A stretch of 41,862 bases of DNA from NCBI GenBank assembly GCA_035576005.1, contig DATLXH010000185.1, forward strand, positions 1 through 41,862, in the 5' to 3' direction. Below the pieces are notes generated by a model, which was not told where the DNA came from, ran no database searches, and was given only the letters and a program-made list of their open reading frames with translations. Below are positions 8,746 through 17,978 of the stretch, in pieces. Origin of the DNA: DATLXH01 sp035576005 (GTDB lineage: Bacteria; Acidobacteriota; Thermoanaerobaculia; Gp7-AA8). The stretch's first letter is position 1, and each line of letters opens with the position of its first letter. A program made the position numbers and the translations under genes.

Positions 8746-9402
8746 TCAGTGCTTCATCTCGAAGACTCGATCACATCGCGCCGCCAGTTCACGGTTGTGA
8801 GTGACTATAACTGACGTCAGCTGGCGCTTCAAATGACACTCACGCATCAACTCGAATACACGCTCGCTCGTATCGAGGTCGAGATTTCCCGTCGGTTCGT
8901 CCGCCAGGAAAAGCATGGGGGACGATAGAAGCGCACGCGCGATCGCCACTCGTTGCTGCTCCCCTCCGGAGAGTTGATTGGGAAAGTGCTCCAGCCGGCC
9001 GCCGAGACCGAGCTCTTCCAGAAGGGCGGTTGCACTCTTCAACGCGACGCGTTTTTCGATTCTTCCAATCCACCCTGCCATGGCTACGTTTTCCACTGCG
9101 CTGAACTCGGGCAGGAGATGATGGAACTGGAAGACGAAGCCGACGTTGCGATTACGAAATGTGGCGAGAGCATCGGTCGACATCGAGCTCACCTGCTGCT
9201 CGCCTACGCGCACGCTTCCCGAGTCCGCGCGATCGAGACCGCCCAGGATATGAAGCAGGGTCGACTTGCCGATGCCCGACGGACCGACAATGGCCAGCAT
9301 CTCACCCCGCTCGACCTCGAGCGTGAGGTTCTGAAAGACGGGAACAGGAACTTCCGCATCACGGTACGTCTTGGAGAGGTCACGCGCCTCCAGAAATGGC
9401 AT
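8746..9402 (-). CDS. lolD: LolD-like ABC transporter ATP-binding protein
   Basis: A 218-residue ATPase of the MacB/LolD/FtsE group. Walker A is GPSGIGKST (residues 40-48), the Q-loop region FVFQFHHLLPEFSAVENVAM is the one typical of LolD, the signature is LSGGEQQR, and Walker B is LFLADEPTGNLD. It would power release of outer-membrane lipoproteins from the inner membrane, or export by a MacB-like permease. Its permease partner (LolC/E type) is not in the window, which leaves the exact substrate open. It lies directly upstream of clpC with a 10-bp gap, so the two are likely co-transcribed. The start is ATG at 9402. Confidence 0.82.
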   Translation of the reverse strand: MPFLEARDLSKTYRDAEVPVPVFQNLTLEVERGEMLAIVGPSGIGKSTLLHILGGLDRADSGSVRVGEQQVSSMSTDALATFRNRNVGFVFQFHHLLPEFSAVENVAMAGWIGRIEKRVALKSATALLEELGLGGRLEHFPNQLSGGEQQRVAIARALLSSPMLFLADEPTGNLDLDTSERVFELMRECHLKRQLTSVIVTHNRELAARCDRVFEMKH

Positions 9403-9409
9403 TGCACGC

Positions 9410-9612
9410 GATTATGAATGCAGAATGCAGAATGCAGGAGCGCCGAGTCGAGACGGAGTGTGCCGGAGAGGGCAGGAAAGGGTTGTCGTCCCGCGCGATG
9501 CACGACAACGTGCCGCACTCAGAAGAGGTGCAAAGTGTGTCGGGACGACAGATTGTTCCTTTCTCAGTCGCGACACGTTGCCGTGCATCCGCTCGGGCGG
9601 GCGTTGTCGTTT
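9410..9612. other. Intergenic gap with a 7-bp tandem repeat and short hairpins
   Basis: There is no credible gene. GAATGCA is repeated three times head to tail at 9416-9436, right upstream of lolD. TTGTCGT (9483-9489) is mirrored by ACGACAA (9502-9508), forming a short hairpin. The segment holds the lolD promoter and the 3' end region of the PPIase transcript, but neither a promoter nor a terminator is distinct. Confidence 0.4.
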
Positions 9613-10527
9613 CTAGAAGTTCTCCGGAAACACATTGACCTTGCTGTCCGCGCGAAGCTGCAGCGAGAGCGCATTGACCGCCGCCATCACCTGATCCCCT
9701 CGCTGCCGCATCAAGCCGATGCGAATCTGATCGCGAACCTCTGCCAGAGGAGCTACCCCCGCCTCCTTTCGGTCTTCCAGGAGGATTACGTGATAGCCGA
9801 ACGGGCTTTCGACCACGTGACTCAGCTCGCCCTTCTTGAGGGAAAAGGCGATCACTTCGAATTCGGGAACCATCTTCCCTCTCGGAAACCATCCAAGGTC
9901 TCCCCCAACCGTTGCCGTTCCATCCTCGGAGAGTCTCGTCGCGAGATCCTGGAACGTACCCTGACGTGTCCGGAGCTGCCGCGCAATCCCTTCCATCTTC
10001 GCTAGCGCTTCTTCCTTTGTCACCGCATTACTTTCTGTCGTGTTCACGACTCCGGTCCCTTCGTCGGGCGTCGCCATGATATGGCGGGCCTTGATCATCT
10101 CGGGTCGCTGGTAATCCTTCTGATGAGCTTCGTAGTACCCGCGAATGTCCTCGTCGGTGACGACCCCAGCCGCGATGACGTCGCGAATGTATCGGTCGAA
10201 CAGAACGGAGTCATGCGCCGCCCTGAGCTCTTTCTGAACCGAGGGGTCGGAGGCGAAGTTGCGTTTCACCGCCTCCTGGAGGACAAGACGTTTCTTGATG
10301 TAGTTGTCGAGGAAGGCGATCTTCCCGCCATTCTTGTCGTAGTTCTCCCGCATCTCGCTGTCGAGCGCCGCGTACATCTCGTTGAGCGCGTCGACGGTGA
10401 TGACCTCACCATTGACGGTCGCAGCGACTTTCGGCTCGGGCTTCGGGCTGGCCGCGGGGGTCTCGGCACCGACCGAAAAGGCCAGGACGAGAATGCCGGA
10501 CGCGGCAAGGGTGATTGAACGATTCAT
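9613..10527 (-). CDS. Exported parvulin-type peptidyl-prolyl isomerase (SurA/PrsA-like)
   Basis: The 304-residue protein has a signal peptide (MNRSITLAASGILVLAFSVG, cleavage likely near AETPA). A SurA-N-like helical segment (about 35-150) with VAATVNGEVITVDALNEMY follows, then a PpiC rotamase domain (about 165-275) with KARHIMA, LATRLSEDGT, GGDLGWFPRGKMVPEFE and SPFGYHVILLED. It should fold secreted or outer-membrane proteins in the periplasm. The frame is open up to 10785, but the ATG at 10527 is chosen because CGGAGGA lies just before it and the protein then starts with a signal peptide. No lipobox cysteine is present, so it is probably soluble. It is divergent from dnaB. Confidence 0.87.
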   Translation of the reverse strand: MNRSITLAASGILVLAFSVGAETPAASPKPEPKVAATVNGEVITVDALNEMYAALDSEMRENYDKNGGKIAFLDNYIKKRLVLQEAVKRNFASDPSVQKELRAAHDSVLFDRYIRDVIAAGVVTDEDIRGYYEAHQKDYQRPEMIKARHIMATPDEGTGVVNTTESNAVTKEEALAKMEGIARQLRTRQGTFQDLATRLSEDGTATVGGDLGWFPRGKMVPEFEVIAFSLKKGELSHVVESPFGYHVILLEDRKEAGVAPLAEVRDQIRIGLMRQRGDQVMAAVNALSLQLRADSKVNVFPENF

Positions 10528-10929
10528 CAGAATTCCTCCGAATGTCGGACGTGACTCGACGGATAAAGTTTCCGTCCCGCTGTCGATTGTGCTTTGCAGC
10601 GGCCCGGTGTCTCGATCGAGAAACCCTGCCTTTCCAGGTCGTATTTCGTGATCTACGATTCGTAGAGGCCGGATGCTGATCCGATTTTTCCGCGGGACAT
10701 TTGTCCTCCGCACGACCCTCAATTTGACGGCGACCGGCGAGAGGTCGATTCTGGCCTGACGCGTCTTGTCAGAAATCGCTGTCAAGCGGTCTGCGGATTT
10801 TTCGCAAAATTTCGTCTGGTCGCATTCGCACCAAGGGAACCTTGTGATCTGTTCCTGCTGAAAAGTTGTGGATTACATGTCTGAAACCGTGAGATCCAAA
10901 AGTCCAGCACAGAATCGCGTCCATTCCGA
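10528..10929. other. Divergent intergenic region between PPIase and dnaB
   Basis: These 402 bases must hold promoters for both neighbours. I see one clear symmetric site: TCTACGA-T-TCGTAGA at 10652-10666, a perfect 7-bp dyad that could bind a dimeric regulator of the PPIase gene. TTGTGATCTGTTCC near 10841-10854 and the AT-rich run near 10797-10815 could belong to a dnaB promoter, but no -35/-10 pair is convincing. No structured RNA or small gene is evident. Confidence 0.35.
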
Positions 10930-12315
<1,386 letters not shown>

Positions 12316-12322
12316 TGGGTTT

Positions 12323-12521
12323 GAGCCGCGAAGCGGCGTATCCCTCTCCCCGGCGAGGAGAGGGAAGCGAGCGAAGCGAAGCAGGGAGAGGGGCGTGAAA
12401 GTCTCGCCAGTCCCGTCGGAAAGGGGGAGGTCTTCGTATCTCTCGCGGCCCCTCTCCCGGTCGCTGACGCGACCACCCTCTCCCCGCCGCCGGGGAGAGG
12501 GATTCGCCCCTTCGGGGCGCC
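12323..12521. repeat. Long palindromic repeat, family D, full copy
   Basis: About 200 bp begin with a GAGCCGCGAAGCGGCG block and CCCTCTCCCCGGCGAGGAG, continue through GCGAGCGAAGCGAAGCAGGG and GTATCTCTCGCGGCCCCTCTCCC, and end with CGCCCCTTCGGGGCGCC. The copy at 38467-38665 is nearly identical in reverse orientation. A half copy lies at 20581-20712 and a short related segment inside menH at 18248-18345. It is non-coding and made of nested inverted repeats. It lies between convergent dnaB and the CoA-transferase gene, where it could also act as a two-way transcription stop. Confidence 0.8.
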
Positions 12522-12536
12522 AGGTGAAGAACGCTG

Positions 12537-13724
12537 TCAGGCGTGAACATTCTCGATAGCATCCGCCTCTTCGTTCGTGAAACCGAGCTCAGCGAGGATC
12601 GCCTTCGTATGTTCTCCGAGAACAGGAGGAGCCGATCGCGTGGGCAACCGCCGGCCGTTCAGAACGACAGGACTGCCCATGACTCGAATCGTGCCGAGGG
12701 TTGGATGAGGAGCCGAATCCACCATCGATTTTGCCGTATGGGAGCTCATCGCTCTGCTGACAGGCTCCACAGGTGATGCTGGAATGTCGGCGCGTACGCA
12801 ACGATCCACCCACTGAGCGACGGTCGCTTCCGCAAAGATCGTGTTGAGGATTGAAACCAGTTCGTCGCGTCGGATGACACGCGCCCGGTTCTCACGAAAG
12901 CGTTCATCCACTGCGAGATCCTCGCGCCGCAGCACCGCACGGCAGAGTTGCTCGAACTGTGCGTCGGTACCGACAGCGACGACGAACTGACCATCGCTTG
13001 CATGGAAAGCACCGTAGGGAACGATCGAAGCGTGCGAGTTGCCCCACCGTTGTGCTTCGCTGCCTGAGATCAAGTGGTTCTGTGCGACGTTTATCAGTGA
13101 AGCGAGTGTCGCTCCGAGAAGCGACACTTCGATTGCGCTCCCCTCTCCTGTTCTCTGACGAGCGTGAAGCGCAGCGAGAATTGCTCCGTGAGCATAGTGA
13201 GCTGTAAGGATGTCGGAGATGGCGACGCCGGTCTTCACTCCTTCGCGACTCGTTTCTCCGGTGATTGCCATCAGACCGCCTGAGGCCTGTGCAAGAAGGT
13301 CGTAACCCGGCGACTCGGCATTCGGCCCGTCGGAAGGATAGCCCGCAATGGAGCAGCAGATCGCGTTGCTGCGATAGCGATGAACTTGCGGCGCGGTCAG
13401 GCCGAATCGCTCTCGTTGGATTGGAAGGAAGTTGTCGATCACGACGTCCGATCGAGCAATGAGACGTCGCGCCACTTCCTGTCCCGGTGCGGACTTTAAA
13501 TCGATCGTCAGGGATTCCTTGTTGCGGTTTACCGAGAGAAAGTAGGCGCTCTCTTTGTCGATGAAGGGTGGCCCCCATTGCCGCGTGTCGTCACCACTCC
13601 CGGGTCTTTCGACCTTGATCACGCGCGCGCCCGCGTCGGCAAGCATCATCGTGCAGAGGGGCCCGGCAAGCACGCGCGAAAAGTCCGCGACCGTGATCCC
13701 GGTGAGCGGCAAAGTTGAGGTCAT
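12537..13724 (-). CDS. Family III (CaiB/BaiF) CoA-transferase
   Basis: The 395-residue protein has the family III opening GITVADFSRVLAGPLCTMML (residues 9-28), the KVERPGSGDDTRQWGPP motif (37-53), and the proposed catalytic aspartate in PGYDLLAQASGG (Asp142). Length matches the family (about 390-410). It moves CoA between carboxylic acids; which acids cannot be told from the sequence. Family members act on carnitine, formyl/oxalyl, bile acid or mesaconyl/methylmalyl-type CoA. It lies 322 bp downstream of menE in the same direction, separated by REP repeats, so it is probably not part of the menaquinone operon. The start is ATG at 13724. Confidence 0.85.
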   Translation of the reverse strand: MTSTLPLTGITVADFSRVLAGPLCTMMLADAGARVIKVERPGSGDDTRQWGPPFIDKESAYFLSVNRNKESLTIDLKSAPGQEVARRLIARSDVVIDNFLPIQRERFGLTAPQVHRYRSNAICCSIAGYPSDGPNAESPGYDLLAQASGGLMAITGETSREGVKTGVAISDILTAHYAHGAILAALHARQRTGEGSAIEVSLLGATLASLINVAQNHLISGSEAQRWGNSHASIVPYGAFHASDGQFVVAVGTDAQFEQLCRAVLRREDLAVDERFRENRARVIRRDELVSILNTIFAEATVAQWVDRCVRADIPASPVEPVSRAMSSHTAKSMVDSAPHPTLGTIRVMGSPVVLNGRRLPTRSAPPVLGEHTKAILAELGFTNEEADAIENVHA

Positions 13725-13836
13725 CCGTTCCTATTATCACAACGTCCGCGCATGCTTTTCGACTTCCGTATCTCGAGGGATTTGAAAGTCTGAAAGCGGA
13801 GCCAATGCGAGGCCCCGGCGAGCGGAGCGGCAGTCC

Positions 13837-14042
13837 CCAGCCGCCGAAGGCGGCGGAACATCCCTAGCACCCGGCTTCAGCCGGGTGGAAGAGCAGGTCA
13901 AAGACCCCAGCCCGCGAGAGCGGGCGGCAGACTGAATGTGGAAACATTCGTCTCAACGATCTGTCGCCCGCTTACGCGGGCTGTTCCTCCAGCCGCCGAA
14001 GGCGGCGGAACATTGATAGCACCCGGCTTCAGCCGGGTGGAA
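13837..14042. repeat. REP cluster: two direct copies around paired hairpins
   Basis: Two near-identical 54-bp units lie at 13837-13890 and 13989-14042. Each holds the stems CCGCCGAAGGCGG and ACCCGGCTTCAGCCGGGT. Between them are two further stems based on CCCGC...GCGGG (near 13902-13930 and 13964-13982). The layout matches BIME-like REP clusters. It fills most of the 322-bp gap between menE and the CoA-transferase gene and could protect or end the men transcript. A worn copy of the same unit lies near 222-275. Confidence 0.8.
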
Positions 14043-14046
14043 CGAA

Positions 14047-15180
14047 TCACGCGCCGGGCAACTCCTCGACGAGTTTCTGGCGAAGGAGCTTTCCCAGCGG
14101 CGAGCGCGGAATCGAGTCGACGAGTAGCAGTTCTCTCGGTCGTTCATAGGGAAGAACGCGAAGAGACAGGGCCTCGCGTACGGCGGACGCAATCTTCAAA
14201 TCGTCCGTATGAACGGCGAGATGAATCACCGATCCCAGTCGCTCGTCCGGAGACGTGTATACCGCGGCATCGGGAAACTTTGAACTACGGACAACATCAT
14301 CCAGGATCTGATCGAGACGACTAAGATAAACCGCCTCGCCTCCGATCTTGACGAAGTCGTCCGTGCGACCGGCAACGTGAACGAACGTCGCGTCTCCGAT
14401 GATTTGTACGGAGCCGCGATCATCGCTGGTGAACCAATCGTTCTTCTTCGGATCTTCGAAGACTGCTTTTCCATCCCGTTCCTTCAGATACAGCGTCAGC
14501 AGGGATGTACCGGTGAACGAGAGTCGTCCATCCAATTCCTCCCGGGCCCCCAGGTGACAAAGAAGACGGAGAGGAGGAAGCTGATTCGATTCCTCGGCCA
14601 ACGACTCGAGCGTCGCTGTCGCGATCTGGGATGCACATTCGGTCATTCCGTAGCTCGGCAGGACGGGCCAGCCGAGTTCTCTCGCTTTCTGATAGAGGCC
14701 GACCGGAAGTGCTGCACCACCAACCAGAATTGCCCTCAGCGCGGTTGGAGGCTTCAGCTGCAGGTTCACGAGGTCCCACAGCTGCGCCGGCACGAGTGAG
14801 CTGAGCGATACACGCTCAGCACCACAGAGCGCCACAAAGCTCGTGGCGTCCCACTGATCCAACTCGAAGAGCGGCGAAGCGGTAAGTTTCGCGCGCGCGT
14901 AAATCCCGATGCCTCCTACATGAAACGAAGGGAGCGGTTTGCACCAGATGTCGGAACTGGTTGCGCGCAGGTGGCGATTCACGGCAGCTGCAGACGCGAA
15001 GATTGCGGACCTCGATAGTGATACCAGCCGGGCCTCACCACTCCGACCCGATGAAGCGAGCCAGATATGTGAGGCAAGGGCCGACGTCTCGGCCACGATC
15101 TGTTGGATCCTGGCCCGTTCCTCACCTGGCATGCGCGGGTTGAGCAGGACGTGGCTCTTGTCATTTTCCCAATCGATCAT
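14047..15180 (-). CDS. menE: o-Succinylbenzoate-CoA ligase (short form)
   Basis: A 377-residue ANL-superfamily ligase that activates o-succinylbenzoate with ATP and CoA in menaquinone synthesis. Seen: the phosphate loop LASSGRSGEARLVSLS (a variant of SSGTTGxPK), the core SYGMTECASQIAT, the TSDDRG motif, the hinge GRTDDFVKIGGEAV, and the C-terminal SPLGKLLRQKL with the catalytic lysine. It is about 80 residues shorter than E. coli MenE, mostly at the N-terminus, which is common outside enterobacteria. A start at 15195 is possible, but ATG at 15180 is preferred because it overlaps the menC stop as ATGA. It is the last gene of the men operon. Confidence 0.85.
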   Translation of the reverse strand: MIDWENDKSHVLLNPRMPGEERARIQQIVAETSALASHIWLASSGRSGEARLVSLSRSAIFASAAAVNRHLRATSSDIWCKPLPSFHVGGIGIYARAKLTASPLFELDQWDATSFVALCGAERVSLSSLVPAQLWDLVNLQLKPPTALRAILVGGAALPVGLYQKARELGWPVLPSYGMTECASQIATATLESLAEESNQLPPLRLLCHLGAREELDGRLSFTGTSLLTLYLKERDGKAVFEDPKKNDWFTSDDRGSVQIIGDATFVHVAGRTDDFVKIGGEAVYLSRLDQILDDVVRSSKFPDAAVYTSPDERLGSVIHLAVHTDDLKIASAVREALSLRVLPYERPRELLLVDSIPRSPLGKLLRQKLVEELPGA

Positions 15181-16157
15181 GGCAATTCTTTCCAATCGAG
15201 TGCAAAGAGAAGATCGTCGAAGCCGATGCCGAGACCTGAAGGCGGCATGAGCTGCGCGCCCTTCACCCCCAGGCGCTCCGAGAAAGCGTCAGGTTCATAG
15301 ACGCCGTTGGATAGAAGGCCGCAGTCGTCTAGAAGCGACGGGAAGTCTCTATCGATGCAGGCCGCCCTGAACGCAGCTCCCATCTGGCCGACCGGGTGAT
15401 CCATGTTGGACGTCACCACGGCCCTGAGGGCGCGCGCCTGGGCGATCTTCGTGAGAGGCGGCACTTCTTCTCTCGCGGGCTTTAGAACGATCGTGTCAAT
15501 TCCGATTGTCATTCCAGTGTCTCGTGGTTTCTCGCGGTCTGCAGCAAGGCGGACGCCGTGAGCCTCGCGCAGCCTCAGCCAGGTCTTCGGATCGTAAGGT
15601 AGTGGATCCTCGAGGAAGTCGATGTGATGTCTCACACGCTCTGGAATCGATGACAGAAAGTGTTCGAGATCGTCTTGGGTGACCGAGGCATTCAAATCGA
15701 TTCGCAGGCCAAGCGAGGCGCCAAGGCTTTGCATGTCGGTCAAGAGTTCGGTGATCCGAATGCTCTCCACGCTCAGGTCTCTGCCGGCTTTGACTTTGAT
15801 TCGTTCAAACCCTGCCTCGGCGAGCTGTTTGAGATCGAGGTGAGCATTCAGATCGACCGAAAGAAAGTGACTCCGTGGGATCGTCAGTCCTTCGAAAAGG
15901 GTCTTCCCCGCCAGACGTGCGGTCTCATCGAGCCGAATCATCTCGATCGATGCGCGAGTGGAAGCGGTAGTGGTCCCGTTAGAAAGCAATTGAAGTTGCT
16001 CATCGAGCGGAAGGTCGCCGAGCTCGGGCCAGGGGTGAAGGTCGGCGAAGCCATCGCCGATTCGCAGTAGCGCTCCCTCCCGCGGCGCCGCGGAGGCCCT
16101 GGCATTCAGAGCAGCGACCGGGCGCAACTCGTATCGGACGTGCCAGATGGTCTTCAC
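15177..16157 (-). CDS. menC: o-Succinylbenzoate synthase
   Basis: A 326-residue enolase-superfamily dehydratase that turns SHCHC into o-succinylbenzoate. The superfamily residues are in place: the lysine pair in ERIKVKAG, metal ligands in LRIDLNAS (Asp), DFLEDPLPYD (Glu) and RLAADRE (Asp), and the second catalytic lysine in IVLKPA. The start overlaps the menA stop (ATGA, 16157-16154) and the stop overlaps the menE start in the same way, so three genes are translationally coupled. Within this operon a general muconate-type or N-acylamino-acid racemase role is unlikely. Confidence 0.9.
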   Translation of the reverse strand: MKTIWHVRYELRPVAALNARASAAPREGALLRIGDGFADLHPWPELGDLPLDEQLQLLSNGTTTASTRASIEMIRLDETARLAGKTLFEGLTIPRSHFLSVDLNAHLDLKQLAEAGFERIKVKAGRDLSVESIRITELLTDMQSLGASLGLRIDLNASVTQDDLEHFLSSIPERVRHHIDFLEDPLPYDPKTWLRLREAHGVRLAADREKPRDTGMTIGIDTIVLKPAREEVPPLTKIAQARALRAVVTSNMDHPVGQMGAAFRAACIDRDFPSLLDDCGLLSNGVYEPDAFSERLGVKGAQLMPPSGLGIGFDDLLFALDWKELP

Positions 16158-17023
16158 TGAATGGCCACTCCGAGGGAAAAGAGGATGCCGTGCAGCGCAT
16201 GAAGTGCGGCGGCTTTTCCCAGCGTCGTGTTCAGCGCGGAGCCGGCGTCACGATGCGCAGAGCGGATGATGGCCCATGCCAGTGGCAAGGCGAGAAGAGG
16301 AAGGTAGAACGGAAGAGGATAACCGCTCTGGAGCCACCACGAACCGATCGCAAAGGGAGCGAGGGCAAGAGTAGTGATCTCGACGCGCGCGAAGCGCGAG
16401 CCGAAGCGGACGGCAAGCGTTTTCTTGTCGCTCGCCAGGTCGCCGTCGCGATCCCTCAGATTGTTGATGGCGATGAGAACGGCCGCGAGGCAGCCCACGC
16501 TGACTCCCGCCAGAATCGAGCCGGTGTCAATCGACTTCGTCTGGAGGAAATACGAGCCGCTAACGGCAACGACGCCGAAGAAGACGATGACGAAAAAATC
16601 GCCCCAGCCATGGTAGGCGAGAGGCCAGGGACCGGCGGTGTAGGCGTACCCGGCCGCCAGTGATGTCACTCCAATGACGAACAGCGGAGCGCCTCCGTGC
16701 AGGACGAGAGGTATGCCGCACAGGACGGCAGCGGAGAACGCGACAATTGCGCCTCTCACCACCTGAGTTTCCGTGAGCAGCCCCGCCTGGGTGACTCTGA
16801 GAGGACCGAGTCTCTCCGCCGTGTCGGTCCCCTTGCGGAAGTCTGCGACATCATTGATGAGATTCGTCCCGATCTGGATGAAAAGCGCTCCCAAGAGCGC
16901 GAGAACAAACCATTTCCAGACGATGGTGTGACTCCCGGCGGCCAGCGACGTTCCGACGATGACAGGAATGACTGCGGCCGTCAGCGTCTTCGGCCGCACC
17001 GCGAGGATCCAGTTTCTCAACAC
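16154..17023 (-). CDS. menA: 1,4-Dihydroxy-2-naphthoate polyprenyltransferase
   Basis: A 289-residue polytopic UbiA-family prenyltransferase that attaches the isoprenoid tail to DHNA, giving demethylmenaquinone in the inner membrane. The first Asp-rich motif is NLINDVADFRKGTD (about residues 55-68) and the second is NNLRDRDGDLASDKKTLAV (about 187-205). Eight or nine hydrophobic segments are visible. The MenA-type opening ILAVRPKTLTAAVIPVIVG is clear. It follows menB after an 89-bp gap that contains a strong hairpin, and it overlaps menC by 4 bp. Confidence 0.92.
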   Translation of the reverse strand: MLRNWILAVRPKTLTAAVIPVIVGTSLAAGSHTIVWKWFVLALLGALFIQIGTNLINDVADFRKGTDTAERLGPLRVTQAGLLTETQVVRGAIVAFSAAVLCGIPLVLHGGAPLFVIGVTSLAAGYAYTAGPWPLAYHGWGDFFVIVFFGVVAVSGSYFLQTKSIDTGSILAGVSVGCLAAVLIAINNLRDRDGDLASDKKTLAVRFGSRFARVEITTLALAPFAIGSWWLQSGYPLPFYLPLLALPLAWAIIRSAHRDAGSALNTTLGKAAALHALHGILFSLGVAIQ

Positions 17024-17082
17024 ATCACACCGGTTTCACCACGCGAGCATAGTTGACACTGCGTCACCTGGGGAACCGTAGA

Positions 17083-17112
17083 TGTAGGACAGACAAAAGT
17101 GTCTGTCCTACA
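17083..17112 (-). other. Hairpin between menB and menA
   Basis: A perfect 13-bp stem closes on an AAAG loop (on the plus strand the 5' arm is TGTAGGACAGACA, mirrored after the loop). It begins directly after the menB stop codon and lies 60 bp before menA. There is no U-run in the menA direction, so a factor-independent terminator is not supported. It could stabilise the menB end of the message, cause partial termination, or simply be a dispersed repeat. Confidence 0.65.
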
Positions 17113-17934
17113 TTATGGAAGACGCGGGAACTTTGTGAAGTCGGGCTTACGCTTTTCGACGTAAGCATTGCGCCCTTCTTGCGCTTCCTCGCTCATGTAA
17201 TAGAGAAGCGTGGCATTGCCGGCAAGATCGAGCAATCCCATTTGGCCGTCGCAGTCCGCATTGAGGGCGGACTTCAGGCAGCGGAGCGCGATCGGCGAGT
17301 GGTGGAGAATCTCGCGGCACCAGATGAGAGTCTCGGCTTCGAGCTGCTCGAGTGGGACGACGCGATTGACAAGCCCCATCTCCAGGGCCGCTTGTGCGTC
17401 GTACTGGCGGCAGAGGTACCAGATCTCCCGCGCCTTCTTCTGTCCGACGATTCGTGCGAGATAGCTCGCACCAAGTCCGCCGTCGAACGATCCCACTTTC
17501 GGGCCGGTCTGTCCGAAGCGTGCGTTCTCTGCCGCAATGGTGAGATCGCAGACCACATGCAGGACATGCCCGCCACCGATTGCGTAGCCGGCAACCATGG
17601 CGATGACTGGCTTGGGGATTGTGCGGATCTGCTTTTGAACGTCGAGGATGTTCAGCCGGGGAACTCCATCCTTGCCGACATACCCTGCTTTGCCGCGAAC
17701 GCGCTGGTCGCCGCCGGAGCAGAACGCTTCGTTGCCTTCGCCAGTGAGAATGATGACTCCGATCCCTGCATCCTCGCGCGCCATCTCGAACGCTTCCCGC
17801 ATCTCGAGCACGGTCTGCGGTCGAAACGCATTCCGTACTTCGGGACGGTTGATGGTGATCTTTCCAATCCCATCGGTGGTTCGTTCGAATCGGATGTCCT
17901 CGAACTTTTTGATCGATTTCCAGATCTTCTTCAT
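17113..17934 (-). CDS. menB: 1,4-Dihydroxy-2-naphthoyl-CoA synthase
   Basis: A 273-residue crotonase-fold enzyme that cyclises o-succinylbenzoyl-CoA to DHNA-CoA. MenB hallmarks are present: ITINRPEVRNAFRPQTV, the oxyanion segment EAFCSGGDQ, GYAIGGGHVLHVVCDLTIA, and QTGPKVGSFDGGLGASYLAR with the MenB-specific aspartate. The frame is open to 17982, but the ATG at 17934 is preserved in the family and has AAAGGA eight bases before it. It is flanked on both sides by hairpins (17083-17112 and 17952-17973). Confidence 0.94.
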   Translation of the reverse strand: MKKIWKSIKKFEDIRFERTTDGIGKITINRPEVRNAFRPQTVLEMREAFEMAREDAGIGVIILTGEGNEAFCSGGDQRVRGKAGYVGKDGVPRLNILDVQKQIRTIPKPVIAMVAGYAIGGGHVLHVVCDLTIAAENARFGQTGPKVGSFDGGLGASYLARIVGQKKAREIWYLCRQYDAQAALEMGLVNRVVPLEQLEAETLIWCREILHHSPIALRCLKSALNADCDGQMGLLDLAGNATLLYYMSEEAQEGRNAYVEKRKPDFTKFPRLP

Positions 17935-17951
17935 TGGTCGGTTCCTTTGTG

Positions 17952-17973
17952 GCCGGACATTCCAATGTCCGGC
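17952..17973 (-). other. Hairpin between menH and menB
   Basis: A perfect 10-bp stem (GCCGGACATT mirrored by AATGTCCGGC) has only two loop bases. It lies 5 bp after the menH stop and 4 bp before the menB ribosome-binding site. It could shield or expose that site, or mark an RNA processing point. With so short a loop it may also be a cruciform-type dispersed repeat. Confidence 0.6.
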
Positions 17974-17978
17974 GGATC

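Noticed and set aside
9613..10785. 390-residue version of the PPIase
   Set aside because: The extra N-terminus is charged and would bury the signal peptide; the ATG at 10527 has a strong ribosome-binding site.
13837..14042. Regularly repeated hairpins considered as a CRISPR array
   Set aside because: There are only two direct copies, the units are internally palindromic REP-like stems and no cas genes are present.
17083..17112. Hairpin after menB as an intrinsic terminator
   Set aside because: No U-run follows on the men strand and the operon continues; kept only as a hairpin of unknown role.
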